A DNA stretch of 64,000 nucleotides, taken from NCBI GenBank assembly GCA_029961685.1, contig JARWKL010000010.1, forward strand, positions 13,909,931 to 13,973,930, in the 5' to 3' direction. The translations under genes were made by a program, and so were the position numbers. Below the pieces are notes generated by a model. The model was not told the DNA's origin. It saw only the letters and a list, made by a program, of their open reading frames with translations, and did no database searches. Shown here one piece after another: positions 50,401-63,688 of the stretch (position 1 is its first letter; each line of letters starts with the position of its first letter). Source of the DNA: Aristolochia californica. Taxonomy: Eukaryota > Streptophyta > Magnoliopsida > Piperales > Aristolochiaceae.

Positions 50401-51462
50401 TAAAAAAATTGGGATGCACAAATGCTGGGAGAGAAAATTCCAAAGAGTATCTGTGATTTTTTAGGATAGCTAAAAACGTGGGTTGTTTGGCTCTGGTAAA
50501 TATCCAACCACTTGAGAATTCAACTTTTTCTACCCCCCCTAATTTTTGGCCACTTCATCCTCAACATGCTTGTGGCATGCACACCCACCACACTTAAAGC
50601 ATGTTGGGATCAGTTACAAGTCCCTTTCCTATAAAATTCCACCAAGCTATTATTAGGGGGTTGTACTAGTGGAATTTCCCAAACATGGATTTTGGGGTTC
50701 ATTTTTAGTGCGTGAAATAATTTTCTATTCATTACTATAGTTTTCAAATTTTTTTGCACACATGAACTCTAAAATTTTCATTTTGTTGCGATCTTATATC
50801 TTTTTTATTTACGAGGTAAAATGGGAGTCACAAGTTTGGACCCGAAAAAAAAAAATTTTGAACATCCAAAATTGGGATGCACAAATACTGGGAGAGAAAA
50901 TTCCAAAGAGTATCAGTTATTTTTTAGGATAGGAAAAAAGCTGGGTTGTTTGGCTCTGGTAAATTTCCAACCACTTGAGAATTCAACTTTTTCTACCCCT
51001 CCTTAATTTTTGGCCACGTTCATCCTCAACATCCTTGCGGCATGCACACCCACCACACTTAAAGCATGATGGGATCAGTTACAAGTCCCTTTCCTATAAA
51101 ATTCCACCAAGCTATTATTAGGCGGTTGTACTAGTGGAATTTCCCAAACATGGATTTTGGGGTTCATTTTTAGTGCATGAAATAATTTTCTATTCGTTAT
51201 TATAGTTTTCAAATTTTCTTGCACACATGAACTCTAAAATTTTCATTTTGTTGCGATCTTATATCTTTTTTGTTTACGAGGTAAAATGGGAGTCACAAGT
51301 TTGGACCCGAAAAAAAAAAATTTTGAACATCCAAAATTGGGATGCACAAATGCTGGGAGAGAAAATTCCAAAGAGTATCAGTTATTTTTTAGGATAGGAA
51401 AAAGACTGGGTTGTTTGGCTCTGGTAAATATCCAACCACTTGAGAATTCAACTTTTTCTACC
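47427..51462. repeat. Mosaic monomers between the two P-Q-R-S-T copies
   Basis: Units start at about 47427 (truncated start), 47869, 48334, 48799, 49268, 49733, 50196, 50661 and 51126. 47427 is S-like, 47869 T-like, 48799 Q-like and 49268 R-like, so the same order is kept with insertions. About 49390-50560 is the second copy of the 35980-37150 block. The unit at 51126 switches near 51410-51463 into the P-Q-R-S-T duplication. Confidence 0.82.
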
Positions 51463-53780
51463 CCACCTTAATTATTGGCCACTTGCATCCTCAACATGCT
51501 TGTGGCATGCACACCTACCACACTTAAAGCATGTTGGGATCAGTTACAAATCCATTTCCTATAAAATTCCACCAAGCTATTATTAGGGGTTGTACTAGTG
51601 GAATTTCCCAAACATGGATTTTGGGGTTCATTTTTAGTGCGTGATATAATTTTCTATTTATTATTATAGTTTTCAAATTTTTTTGCACACATGAACTCTA
51701 AAATTTTCATTTTGTTGCGATCTTATATCTTTTTTGTTTACGAGGAAAAATGGGAGTCACAAGTTTGTTCCTGAAAAAAAAAAAAATTTGAACATCAAAA
51801 AATGGGGATGCACAAAAGCTGGGAGAGATAATTCCAAAGAGTATCTGTGATTTTTAAGTATAGGCAAAAAAGTGGGTTGTTTGGCTCTGGTAAATATCCA
51901 ACCACTTGAGAATTCAACTTTTTCTACCCCCCCTTAATTTTTGGCCACTTGCATCCTCAACATGCTTGTGGCATGCACACCGACCACAAATAAAACATGT
52001 TGGGATCAATTACAAGTCCATTTCCTATAAAATTCCACCAAGCTATTATTAGGGGTTGTACTAGTGGAATTTCCCAAACATGGATTTTGGGGTTCATTTT
52101 TAGTGCGTGATATAATTTTCTATTTATTATTATAGTTTTCAAATTTTTTTGCACACATGAACTCTAAAATTTTCATTTTTGTTGCGATCTTATATCTTTT
52201 TTTGTTTACGAGGAAAAATGGGAGTCACAAGTTTGGACCTGAAAAAAAAACAAAATTTGAACAACAAAAAATGGGGATGCACAAATGCTGGGAGAGATAA
52301 TTCCAAAGAGTATCTGCGATTTTTAAAGATAGGCAAAAAAGTGGGTTGTTTGGCTCTGGTAAATATCCAACCACTTGAGAATTCAACTTTTTCTACCCCC
52401 CTTAATTTTTGGCCACTTGCAACCTGAACATGCTTGTGGCATGCACACCCACCACACTTAAAGCATGTTGGGATCAGTTACAAGTCCCTTTCCTATAAAA
52501 TTCCACCAAACTATTATTAGGAGGTTGTACTAGTGGAATTTCCCAAACATGGATTTTGGGGTTCATTTTTGGTGCGTGATATAATTTTCTATTCATTTTT
52601 ATAGTTTTCAAATTTTCTTGCACACATGAACTCTAAAATTTTCATTTTGTTGCGATCTTATATCTTTTTCGTTTACGAGGAAAAATGGGACTCACAAGTT
52701 TGGACCTGAAAAAAAAAAATTTGAACATCAAAAAATGGGGATGCACAAATGCTGGGAGAGAAAATTCCAAAGAGTATCTGTAATTTTTAAGGATAGGCAA
52801 AAAAGTTGGTTGTTTAGCTCAGGTAAATATCCAACCACTTGAGAATTCAACTTTTTCTACCCCTCCTTAATTTTTGGCCACTTTCATCCTCAACATCCTT
52901 GTGGCATGCACACCCACCACACTTAAAGCATGATGGGATCAGTTACAAGTCCCTTTCCTATAAAATTCCACCAAGCTATTATTAGGCGGTTGTACTAGTG
53001 GAATTTCCCAAACAAGGATTTTGGGGTTCATTTTTAGTGCGTGAAATAATTTTCTATTCATTATTACAGTTTTCAAATTTTTTTGCACACATGAACTCTA
53101 AAATTTTCATTTTGTTGCGATCTTATATCTTTTTTGTTTACGAGGAAAAATGGGGGTCACAAGTTTGGACCTGAAAAAAAAAAATTTTGAACATAAAAAA
53201 ATGGGGATGCACAAATGCTGGGAGAGATAATTCCAAAGAGTATCTGTGATTTTTAAGGATAGGCAAAAAAGTAGGTTGTTTGGCTCGGGTAAATATCGAC
53301 CCACTTGAGAATTCAACTTTTTCTACCCCCCCTAATTTTTGGCCACTTGCATCCTCAACATGCTTGTGGCATGCACACCCACCGCACTTAAAGCATGTTG
53401 GGATCAGTTCCAAGTCCCTTTCCTATAAAATTTTACCAAGCTATTATTAGGGGTTACTAGTGGAATTTCCCAAACATGGATTTTGGGGTTCATTTTTAGT
53501 GCGTGAAATAATTTTCTATTCATTATTATAGTTTTCTAATTATTTTGCACACATGAAGTCTAAAATTTTCATTTTTTTGCGATCTTATATCCTTTTTGTT
53601 TACGAGGAAAAATGGGACTCACAAGTTTGGTTCTGAAAAAAAAAAAATTGAACATAAAAAAATTGGGATGCACAAATGCTGGGAGAGAAAATTCCAAAGA
53701 GTCTCTGTGATTTTTTAGGATAGGCAAAAAAGTGGGTTGTTTGGCTCTGGTAAATATCCAACCACTTGAGAATTCAACTT
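51463..53780. repeat. P-Q-R-S-T block, copy 2 (2.3 kb)
   Basis: Unit starts are 51590, 52056, 52525, 52990 and 53454, matching 44698, 45164, 45633, 46098 and 46561. Offset is 6892 through the first half. Shared private variants include CGACCACAAATAAAACATG, AAAAAAAAACAAAATTTG and CTTGCAACCTGAACATG. The landmark at 53454 is shortened to TTACTAGTGG. The copy diverges after the T unit. Confidence 0.88.
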
Positions 53781-56700
53781 TTTCTACCCCACCTTAATTT
53801 TTGGCCACTTGCATCCTCAACGTGCTTGTGGCATGCACACCTACCACACTTAAAGCATGTTGGGATCAGTTACAAGTCCATTTCCTATAAAATTCCACCA
53901 AGCTATTATTAGGGGTTGTACTAGTGGAATTTCCCAAACATGGATTTTGGGGTTCATTTTTAGTGCGTGATATAATTTCTATTTATTATTATAGTTTTCA
54001 AATTTTTTTGCACACCTGAACTCTAAAATTTTCATTTTGTTGCGATCTTATAACTTTTTTGTTTACGTGGAAAAATGGGAGTCACAAGTTTGTTCCTGAA
54101 AAAAAAAAAAATTTGAACATAAAAAAATGGGGATGCACAAAAGCTGGAAGAGATAATTCCAAAGAGTATCTGTGATTTTTAAGTATAGGCAAAAAAGTGG
54201 GTTGTTTGGCTCTGGTAAATATCCAACCACTTGAGAATTCAACTTTTTCTACCCCCCCTTAATTTTTGGCCACTTGCATCCTCAACATGCTTGTGGCATG
54301 CACACCCACCACAAATAAAACATGTTGGGATCGATTACAAGTCCATTTCCAATAAAATTCCACCAAGCTATTATTAGGGGTTGTACTAGTGGAATTTCCC
54401 AAACATGGATTTTGGGGTTCATTTTTAGTGCGTGATATAATTTTCTATTTATTATTATAGTTTTCAAATTTTTTTGCACACATGAACTCTAAAATTTTCA
54501 TTTTTGTTGCGATCTTATATCTTTTTTTGTTTACGAGGAAAAATGGGAGTCACAAGTTTGGACCTAAAAAAAAAAAAAAATTTGAACAACAAAAAATGGG
54601 GATGCACAAATGCTGGGAGAGATAATTCCAAAGAATATCTGCGATTTTTAAAGATAGGCAAAAAAGTGGGTTGTTTGGCTCTGGTAAATATCCAACCACT
54701 TGAGAATTCAACTTTTTCTACCCCCTTAATTTTTGGCCACTTGCATCCTGAACATGCTTGTGGCATGCACACCCACCACACTTAAAGCATGTTGGGTTCA
54801 GTTACAAGTCCCTTTCCTATAAAATTCCACCAAACTATTATTAGGAGGTTGTACTAGTGGAATTTCCCAAACATGGATTTTGGGGTTCATTTTTAGTGCG
54901 TGATATAATTTTCTATTCATTTTTATAGTTTTCAAATTTTCTTGCACATATGAACTCTAAAATTTTCATTTTGTTGCGATCTTATATCTTTTTCGTTTAC
55001 GAGGAAAAATGGGACTCACAAGTTTGGACCTGAAAAAAAAAAATTTGAACATCAAAAAATGGGGATGCACAAATGCTGGGAGAGAAAATTCCAAAGAGTA
55101 TCTGTAATTTTTAAGGATAGGCAAAAAAGTTGGTTGTTTAGCTCAGGTAAATATCCAACCACTTGAGAATTCAACTTTTTCTACCCCTCCTTAATTTTTG
55201 GCCACTTTCATCCTCAACATCCTTGTGGCATGCACACCCACCACACTTAAAGCATGATGGGATCAGTTACAAGTCCCTTTCCTATAAAATTCCACCAAGC
55301 TATTATTAGGGGGTTGTCCTAGTGGAATTTCCCAAACAAGGATTTTGGGGTTCATTTTTAGTGCGTGAAATAATTTTCTATTCATTATTATAGTTTTCAA
55401 ATTTTTTTTCACACATGAACTCTAAAATTTTCATTTTGTTGCGATCTTATATCCTTTTTGTTTACGAGGAAAAATGGGAGTCACAAGTTTGGACCTGAAA
55501 AAAAAAATTTTGAACATAAAAAAATGGGGATGCACAAATGCTGGGAGAGATAATTCCAAAGAGTATCTGTGATTTTTAAGGATAGGCAAAAAAGTAGGTT
55601 GTTTAGCTCTGGTAAATATCGACCCACGGGAGAATTCAACTTTTTCTACCCCCCCTAATTTTTGGCCACTTGCATCCTCAACAAGCTTGTGGCACGCACA
55701 CCCACCGCACTTAAAGCATGTTGGGATCAGTTACAAGTCCCTTTCCTATAAAATTCCACCAAGCTATTATTAGGCGGTTGTACTAGTGGAATTTCCCAAA
55801 CAAGGATTTTGGGGTTCATTTTTTGTGCGTGAAATAATTTTCTATTCATTATTATACTTTTCAAATTTTTTTGCACACATGAACTCTAAAATTTTCATTT
55901 TGTTGCGATCTTATATCTTTTTTGTTTATGAGGAAAAATGGGAGTCACAAGTTTGGACCTGAAAAAAAAAATTTTGAACATATAAAAATGGGGATGCACA
56001 AATGCTGGGAGAGATAATTCCAAAGAGTATCTGTGATTTTTAAGGATAGGCAAAAAAGTAGGTTGTTTGGCTCTGGTAAATATCGACCCACTTGAGAATT
56101 CAACTTTTTCTACCCCCCCTAATTTTTGGCCACTTGCATCCTCAACATGCTTGTGGCATGCACACCCACCGCACTTAAAGCATGTTGGGATCAGTTACAA
56201 GTCCCTTTCCTATAAAATTCCACCAAGCTATTAATAGGGGTTGTACTAGTGGAATTTCCCAAACATGGATTTTGGGGTTCATTTTTTGTGCGTGAAATAA
56301 TTTTCTATTCATTATTATAGTTTTCTAATTTTTTTACACACATGAAGTCTAAAATTTTCATTTTTTTTGCGATCTTATATCTTTTTTCTTTACGAGGAAA
56401 AATGGGACTCACAAGTTTGGATCTGAAAAAAAAAAAATTTGAACATAAAAAAATTGGGATGCACAAATGCTGGGAGAGAAAATTCCAAAGAGTATCTGTG
56501 ATTTTTTAGGATAGGCAAAAAAGTGGGTTGTTTGGCTCTGGTAAATATCCAACCACTTGAGAATTCAACTTTTTCTACCCCCCCTATTTTTTGGCCACTT
56601 GCATCCTCAACATGCTTGTGGCATGCATACCCACCACACTTAAAGCATGTTGGGATCAATTACAAGTCCCTTTCCTATAAAATTCCACCAAGCTATTATT

Positions 56701-57049
56701 AGGGGGTTGTACTAGTGGAATTTCCCAAACATGGATTTTGGGATTCATTTTTAGTGCGTGAAATAATTTTCTATTCATTATTATAGTTTTCAAATTTTTT
56801 TGCACACATGAACTCTAAAATTTTCATTTTGTTGCGATCTTATATCTTTTTTGTTTATGAGGAAAAATGGGAGTCACAAGTTTGGACCTGAAAAAAAAAA
56901 AAATTTGAACATCAAAAAATGGGGATGCACAAATGCTGGGAGAGATAATTCCAAAGAGTATCTGTGATTTTTAAGTATAGGCAAAAAAGTGGGTTGTTTG
57001 GCTCTGGTAAATATCCAACCACTTGAGAATTCAACTTTTTCTACCCCAC
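53781..57049. repeat. Expanded P-Q-R-S-T module (7 units)
   Basis: Unit starts are 53916 (P), 54381 (Q), 54849 (R), 55314 (S), 55778 (S again), 56241 (T) and 56707 (plain, with TTTGGGATTC and AAGTATAGGC). The S unit is doubled relative to 51463-53780, and one extra unit ends in CCACCTTAATTTTTGG, which starts the next module. The doubled S pair both read GAACATA(A/T)AAAAATGG, AGTAGGTTG and ATCGACCCAC. Confidence 0.83.
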
Positions 57050-59837
57050 CTTAATTTTTGGCCACTTGCATCCTCAACATGCTTGTGGCATGCACACCTA
57101 CCACACTTAAAGCATGTTGGGATCAGTTACAAGTCCATTTCCTATAAAATTCCACCAAGCTATTATTAGGGGTTGTACTAGTGGAATTTCCCAAACATGG
57201 ATTTTGGGGTTCATTTTTAGTGCGTGATATAATTTTCTATTTATTATTATAGTTTTCAAATTTTTTTGCACACATGAACTCTAAAATTTTCATTTTGTTG
57301 CGATCTTATATCTTTTTTGTTTACGAGGAAAAATGGGAGTCACAAGTTTGTTCCTGAAAAAAAAAAAATTTGAACATCAAAAAATGGGGATGCACAAAAG
57401 CTGGGAGAGATAATTCCAAAGAGTATCTGTGATTTTTAAGTATAGGCAAAAAAGTGGGTTGTTTGGCTCTGGTAAATATCCAACCACTTGAGAATTCAAC
57501 TTTTTCTACCCCCGCTTAATTTTTGGCCACTTGCATCCTCAACATGCTTGTGGCATGCACACCCACCACAAATAAAACATGTTGGGATCGATTACAAGTC
57601 CATTTCCAATAAAATTCCACCAAGCTATTATTAGGGGTTGTACTAGTGGAATTTCCCAAACATGGATTTTGGGGTTCATTTTTAGTGCGTGATATAATTT
57701 TCTATTTATTATTATAGTTTTCAAATTTTTTTGCACACATGAACTCTAAAATTTTCATTTTTGTTGCGATCTTATATCTTTTTTTGTTTACGAGGAAAAA
57801 TGGGAGTCACAAGTTTGGACCTGAAAAAAAAAAAAAATTTGAACAACAAAAAATGGGGATGCACAAATGCTGGGAGAGATAATTCCAAAGAGTATCTGCA
57901 ATTTTTAAAGATAGGCAAAAAAGTGGGTTGTTTGGCTCTGGTAAATATCCAACCACTTGAGAATTCAGCTTTTTCTATCCCCCTTAATTTTTGGCCACTT
58001 GCATCCTGAACATGCTTGTGGCATGCACACCCACCACACTTAAAGCATGTTGGGATCAGTTACAAGTCCCTTTCCTATAAAATTCCACCAAACTATTATT
58101 AGGAGGTTGTACTAGTGGAATTTCCCACACATGGATTTTGGGGTTCATTTTTAGTGCGTGATATAATTTTCTATTCATTTTTATAGTTTTCAAATTTTCT
58201 TGCACACATGAACTCTAAAATTTTCATTTTGTTGCGATCTTATATCTTTTTCGTTTACGAGGAAAAATGGGACTCACAAGTTTGGACCTGAAAAAAAAAA
58301 ATTTGAACATCAAAAAATGGGGATGCACAAATGCTGGGAGAGAAAATTCCAAAGAGTATCTGTAATTTTTAAGGATAGGCAAAAAAGTTGGTTGTTTAGC
58401 TCAGGTAAATATCCAACCACTTGAGAATTCAACTTTTTCTACCCCTCCTTAATTTTTGGCCACTTTCATCCTCAACATCCTTGTGGCATGCACACCCACC
58501 ACACTTAAAGCATGATGGGATCAGTTACAAGTCCCTTTCCTATAAAATTCCACCAAGCTATTATTAGGCGGTTGTACTAATGGAATTTCCCAAACAAGGA
58601 TTTTGGGGTTCATTTTTAGTGCGTGATATAATTTTCTATTCATTATTATAGTTTTCAAATTTTCTTGCACACATGAACTCTAAAATTTTCATTTTGTTGC
58701 GATCTTATATCTTTTTCGTTTACGAGGAAAAATGGGACTCACAAGTTTGGACCTGAAAAAAAAAATTTTGAACATAAAAAAATGGGGATGCACAAATGCT
58801 AGGAGAGATAATTCCAAAGAGTATCTGTGATTTTTTAGGATAGGCAAAAAAGTGGGTTGTTTGGCTCTGGTAAATATCCAACCACTTGAGAATTCTACTT
58901 TTTCTACCCCCCCTAATTTTTGGCCACTTGCATCCTCAACATGCTTGTGGCATGCACACCCACCACACTTAAAGCATGTTGGGATCAGTTACAAGTCCCT
59001 TTCCTATAAAATTCCACCAAGCTATTATTAGGGGGTTGTACTAGTGGAATTTCCCAAACATGGATTTTGGGATTCATTTTTAGTGCGTGAAATAATTTTC
59101 TATTCATTATTATAGTTTTCAAATTTTTTTGCACACATGAACTCTAAAATTTTCATTTTGTTGCGATCTTATATCTTTTTTGTTTACGAGGAAAAAAGGG
59201 AGTCACAAGTTTGGACCCGAAAAAAAAAAAATTTTGAACATCCAAAATTGGGATGCACAAATGCTGGGAGAGAAAATTCCAAAGAGTATCAGTTATTTTT
59301 TAGGATAGGAAAAAAACTGGGTTGTTTGGCTCTGGTAAATTTCCAACCACTTAAGAATTCAACTTTTTCTACCCCCCCTAATTTTTGGCCACTTGCATCC
59401 TCAACATGCTTGTGGCATGCACACCCACCACACTTAAAAGCATGTTGGGATCAGTTACAAGTCCCTTTCCTATAAAATTTCACCAAGCTATTAATAGGGG
59501 TTGTACTAGTGGAATTTCCCAAACATGGATTTTGGGGTTCATTTTTAGTGCGTGATATAATTTTCTATTTATTATTATAGTTTTCAAATTTTTTTGCACA
59601 CATGAACTCTAAAATTTTCATTTTGTTGCAATCTTATATCTTTTTTGTTTACGAGGAAAAATGGGAGTCACAAGTTTGGACATGAAAAAAAAAAAAATTT
59701 GAACATCAAAAAATGGGGATGCACAAATGCTGGGAGAGATAATTCCAAAGAGTATCTGTGATTTTTAAGTATAGGCAAAAAAGTGGGTTGTTTGGCTCTG
59801 GTAAATATCCAACCACTTGAGAATTCAACTTTTTCTA
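57050..59837. repeat. P-Q-R-S/T module with altered tail (6 units)
   Basis: Unit starts are 57173 (P), 57638 (Q), 58107 (R), 58572 (mixed: R-like TTTTCTTGCAC and TTTTTCGTTTACG, then AACATAAAAAAATGG and a T-like GATTTTTTAGG), 59036 (GGACCCG, CCAAAATTGGG, AAAAACTGGG) and 59501 (TTAATAGGGG upstream, AAGTATAGGC). The P-Q pair lies 3257 bp after the pair at 53916-54848. Confidence 0.82.
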
Positions 59838-62631
59838 CCCCACCTTAATTTTTGGCCACTTGCATCCTCAACATGCTTGTGGCATGCACACCTACCACAC
59901 TTAAAGCATGTTGGGATCAGTTACAAGTCAATTTCCTATAAAATTCCACCAAGCTATTATTAGGGGTTGTACTAGTGGAATTTCCCAAACATGGATTTTG
60001 GGGTTCATTTTTAGTGCGTGATATAATTTTCTATTTATTATTATAGTTTTCAAATTTTTTTGCACACATGAAATCTAAAATTTTCATTTTGTTGCGATCT
60101 TATATCTTTTTTGTTTACGAGGAAAAATGGGAGTCACAAGTTTGTTCCTGAAAAAAAAAAAATTTGAACATCAGAAAATGGGGATGCACAAAAGCAGGGA
60201 GAGATAATTCCAAAGAGTATCAGTTATTTTTTAGGATAGGAAAAAAAGTGGGTTGTTTGGCTCTGGTAAATATCCAACCACTTGAGAATTCAACTTTTTC
60301 TACCCCCCCTAATTTTTGGCCACTTGCATCCTCAACATGCTTGTGGCATGCACACCCACCACACTTAAAGCATGTTGGGATCAGTTACAAGTCCCTTTCC
60401 GCTAAAATTCCACCAAGCTATTAATAGGGGTTGTACTAGTGGAATTTCCCAAACATGGATTTTGGGGTTCATTTTTAGTGCGTGATATAATTTTCTATTC
60501 ATTATTATAGTTTTCAAATTTTTTTGCACACATGAACTCTAATATTTTCATTTTGTTGTGATCTTATATCTTTTTTGTTTACGAGGAAAAATGGGAGTCA
60601 CAAGTTTGGACCTGAAAAAAAAAAAAAATTTGAACATCAAATAATGGGGATGCAAAAATGCTGGGAGAGAAAATTCCTAAGAGTATCTGTAATTTTTAAG
60701 GATAGGCAAAAAAGTTGGTTGTTTAGCTCAGGTAAATATCCAACCACTTGAGAATTCAACTTTTTCTACCCCTCCTTAATTTTTGGCCACTTTCATCCTC
60801 AACATGCTTGTGGCATGCACACCCACCACACTTAAAGCATGATGGGATCAGTTACAAGTCCCTTTCCTATAAAATTCCACCAAGCTATTATTAGGGGTTG
60901 TACTAGTGGAATTTCCCAAACATGGATTTTGGGGTTCATTTTTAGTGCGCAAAATAATTTTCTATTCATTATTATAGTTTTCTAATTTTTTTGCACACAT
61001 GAAGTCTAAAATTTTCATTTTTTTGCGATCTTATATCTTTTTTGTTTACGAGGAAAACTGAGACTCACAAGTTTGGATCTGAAAAAAAAATTTTGAACAT
61101 AAAAAAATTGGGATGCACAAATGCTGGGAGAGAAAATTCCAAAGAGTATCTGTGATTTTTTAGGATAGGCAAAAAAGTGGGTTGTTTGGCTCTGGTAAAT
61201 ATCCAACCACTTGAGAATTCAACTTTTTCTACCCCCCCTAATTTTTGGCCACTTGCATCCTCAACATTCTTGTGGCATGCACACCCACCACACTTAAAGC
61301 ATGTTGGGATCAGTTACAAGTCCCTTTCCTATAAAATTCCACCAAGCTATTATTAGGGGGTTGTACTAGTGGAATTTCCCAAACATGGATTTTGGGATTC
61401 ATTTTTAGTGCGTGAAATAATTTTCTATTCATTATTATAGTTTTCAAATTTTTTTCCACACATGAACTCTAAAATTTTCATTTTGTTGCGATCTTATATC
61501 TTTTTTGTTTACAAGGAAAAATGGGAGTCACAAGTTTGGACGCGAAAAAAAAAAAATTTTGAACATCCAAAATTGGGATGCACAAATGCTGGGAGAGATA
61601 ATTCCAAAGAGTATCTGTGATTTTTAAGTATAGGCAAAAAAGGGGGTTGTTTGGCTCTGGTAAATATCCAACCACTTGAGAATTCAACTTTTTCTACCCC
61701 ACCTTAATTTTTGGCCACTTGCATCCTCAACATGCTTGTGGCATGCACACCTACCACACTTAAAGCATGTTGGGATCAGTTACAAGTCCATTTCCTATAA
61801 AATTCCACCAAGCTATTATTAGGGGTTGTACTAGTGGAATTTCCCAAACATGGATTTTGGGGTTCATTTTTAGTGCGTGAAATAATTTTCTATTTATTAT
61901 TATAGTTTTCAAATTTTTTTGCACACATGAACTCTAAAATTTTCATTTTGTTGCGATCTTATATCTTTTTTGTTTACGAGGAAAAATGGGAGTCACAAGT
62001 TTGGACCTAAAAAAAAAAAAAAAATTTGAACATCCAAAATTGGGATGCACAAATGCCGGGAGAGAAAATTCCAAAGAGTATCAGTTATTTTTTAGGATAG
62101 GAAAAAAAGTGGGTTGTTTGGCTCTGGTAAATATCCAACCACTTGAGAATTCAACTTTTTCTACCCCCCCTAATTTTTGGCCACTTGCATCCTCAACATG
62201 CTTGTGGCATGCACACCCACCACACTTAAAGCATGTTGGGATCAGTTACAAGTCCCTTTCCTATAAAATTCCACCAAGCTATTAATAGGGGTTGTACTAG
62301 TGGAATTTCCCAAACATGGATTTTGGGGTTCATTTTTAGTGCGTGATATAATTTTCTATTCATTATTATAGTTTTCAAATTTTTTTGCACACATGAACTC
62401 TAATATTTTCATTTTGTTGTGATCTTATATCTTTTTTGTTTACGAGGAAAAATGGGAGTCACAAGTTTGGACCTGAAAAAAAAAAAAATTTGAACATCAA
62501 ATAATGGGGATGCACAAATGCTGGGAGAGATAATTCCAAAGAGTATCTGTGATTTTTAAGTATAGGCAAAAAAGTGGGTTGTTTGGCTCTGGTAAATATC
62601 CAACCACTTGAGAATTCAACTTTTTCTACCC
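59838..62631. repeat. Scrambled right-arm monomers
   Basis: Unit starts are 59967 (P start, GTTTGTTCCTG, switching to CAGTTATTTTTTAGG), 60431 (TAATATTTTC, GTTGTGATC, CATCAAATAATGG, then R-like), 60898 (T-like), 61361 (GGACGCG) and 61826 (AAATGCCGGG). The 60431 and 62292 units share CATCAAATAATGG and GTTGTGATC at a four-unit distance (1861 bp). Short segments of known types are joined in new order. Confidence 0.8.
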
Positions 62632-63688
62632 CACCTTAATTTTTGGCCACTTGCATCCTCAACATGCTTGTGGCATGCACACCTACCACACTTAAACCAT
62701 GTTGGGATCAGTTACAAGTCCATTTCTTATAAAATTCCACGAAGCTATTATTAGGGGTGGTACTAGTGGAATTTCCCAAACATGGATTTTGGGGTTCATT
62801 TTTAGTGCGTGATATAATTTTCTATTTATTATTATAGTTTTCAATTTTTTTTGCACACATGAACTCTAAAATTTTCATTTTTGTTGCGATCTTATATCTT
62901 TTTTTGTTTACGAGGAAAAATAGGAGTCACAAGTTTGGACCTGAAAAAAAAAAAAATTTGAACAACAAAAAATGGGGATGCACAAATGCTGGGAGAGATA
63001 ATTCCAAAGAGTATCTGCGATTTTTAAAGATAGGCAAAAAAGTGGGTTGTTTGGCTGTAGCAAATATCCAACCACTTGAGAATTCAACTTTTTCTACCCC
63101 CCTTAATTTTTGGCCACTTGCATCCTGAACATGCTTGTGGCATGCACACCCACCACACTTAAAGCATGTTGGGATCAGTTACAAGTCCCTTTCCTATAAA
63201 ATTCCACCAAACTATTATTAGGGGGTTGTACTAGTGGAATTTGCCAAACAGGGATTTTGGGGTTCATTTTTAGTGCGTGATATAATTTTCTATTCATTAT
63301 TATAGTTTTCAAATTTTCTTGCACACATGAACTCTAAAATTTTCATTTTGTTGCGATCTTATATCTTTTTCGTTTACGAGGAAAAATGGGACTCACAAGT
63401 TTGGACCTGAAAAAAAAAATTTGAACATCAAAAAATGGGGATGCACAAATGCTGGGAGAGAAAATTCCAAAGAGTATCTGTAATTTTTAAGGATAAGCAA
63501 AAAAGTTGGTTGTTTAGCTCAGGTAAATATCCAACCACTTGAGAATTTAACTTTTTCTACCCCTCCTTAATTTTTGGCCACTTTCATCCTCAACATCCTT
63601 GTGGCATGCACACCCACCACACTTAAAGCATGATGGGATTAGTTACAAGTCCCTTTCCTATAAAATTCCACCAAGCTATTATTAGGGG
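62632..63688. repeat. Q-R pair near the right edge
   Basis: The unit at 62758 (landmark changed to TGGTACTAG) is Q (TTTTTGTTGCG, AACAACAAAAAATGG). The unit at 63226 is R (TTTTCTTGCAC, TTTTTCGTTTACG, CTGTAATTTTTAAGG, AAGTTGGTTG), followed by CCCTCCTTAATTTTTGG and GCATGATGGG, the usual entry to S. Instead another Q begins at 63689. Confidence 0.8.
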
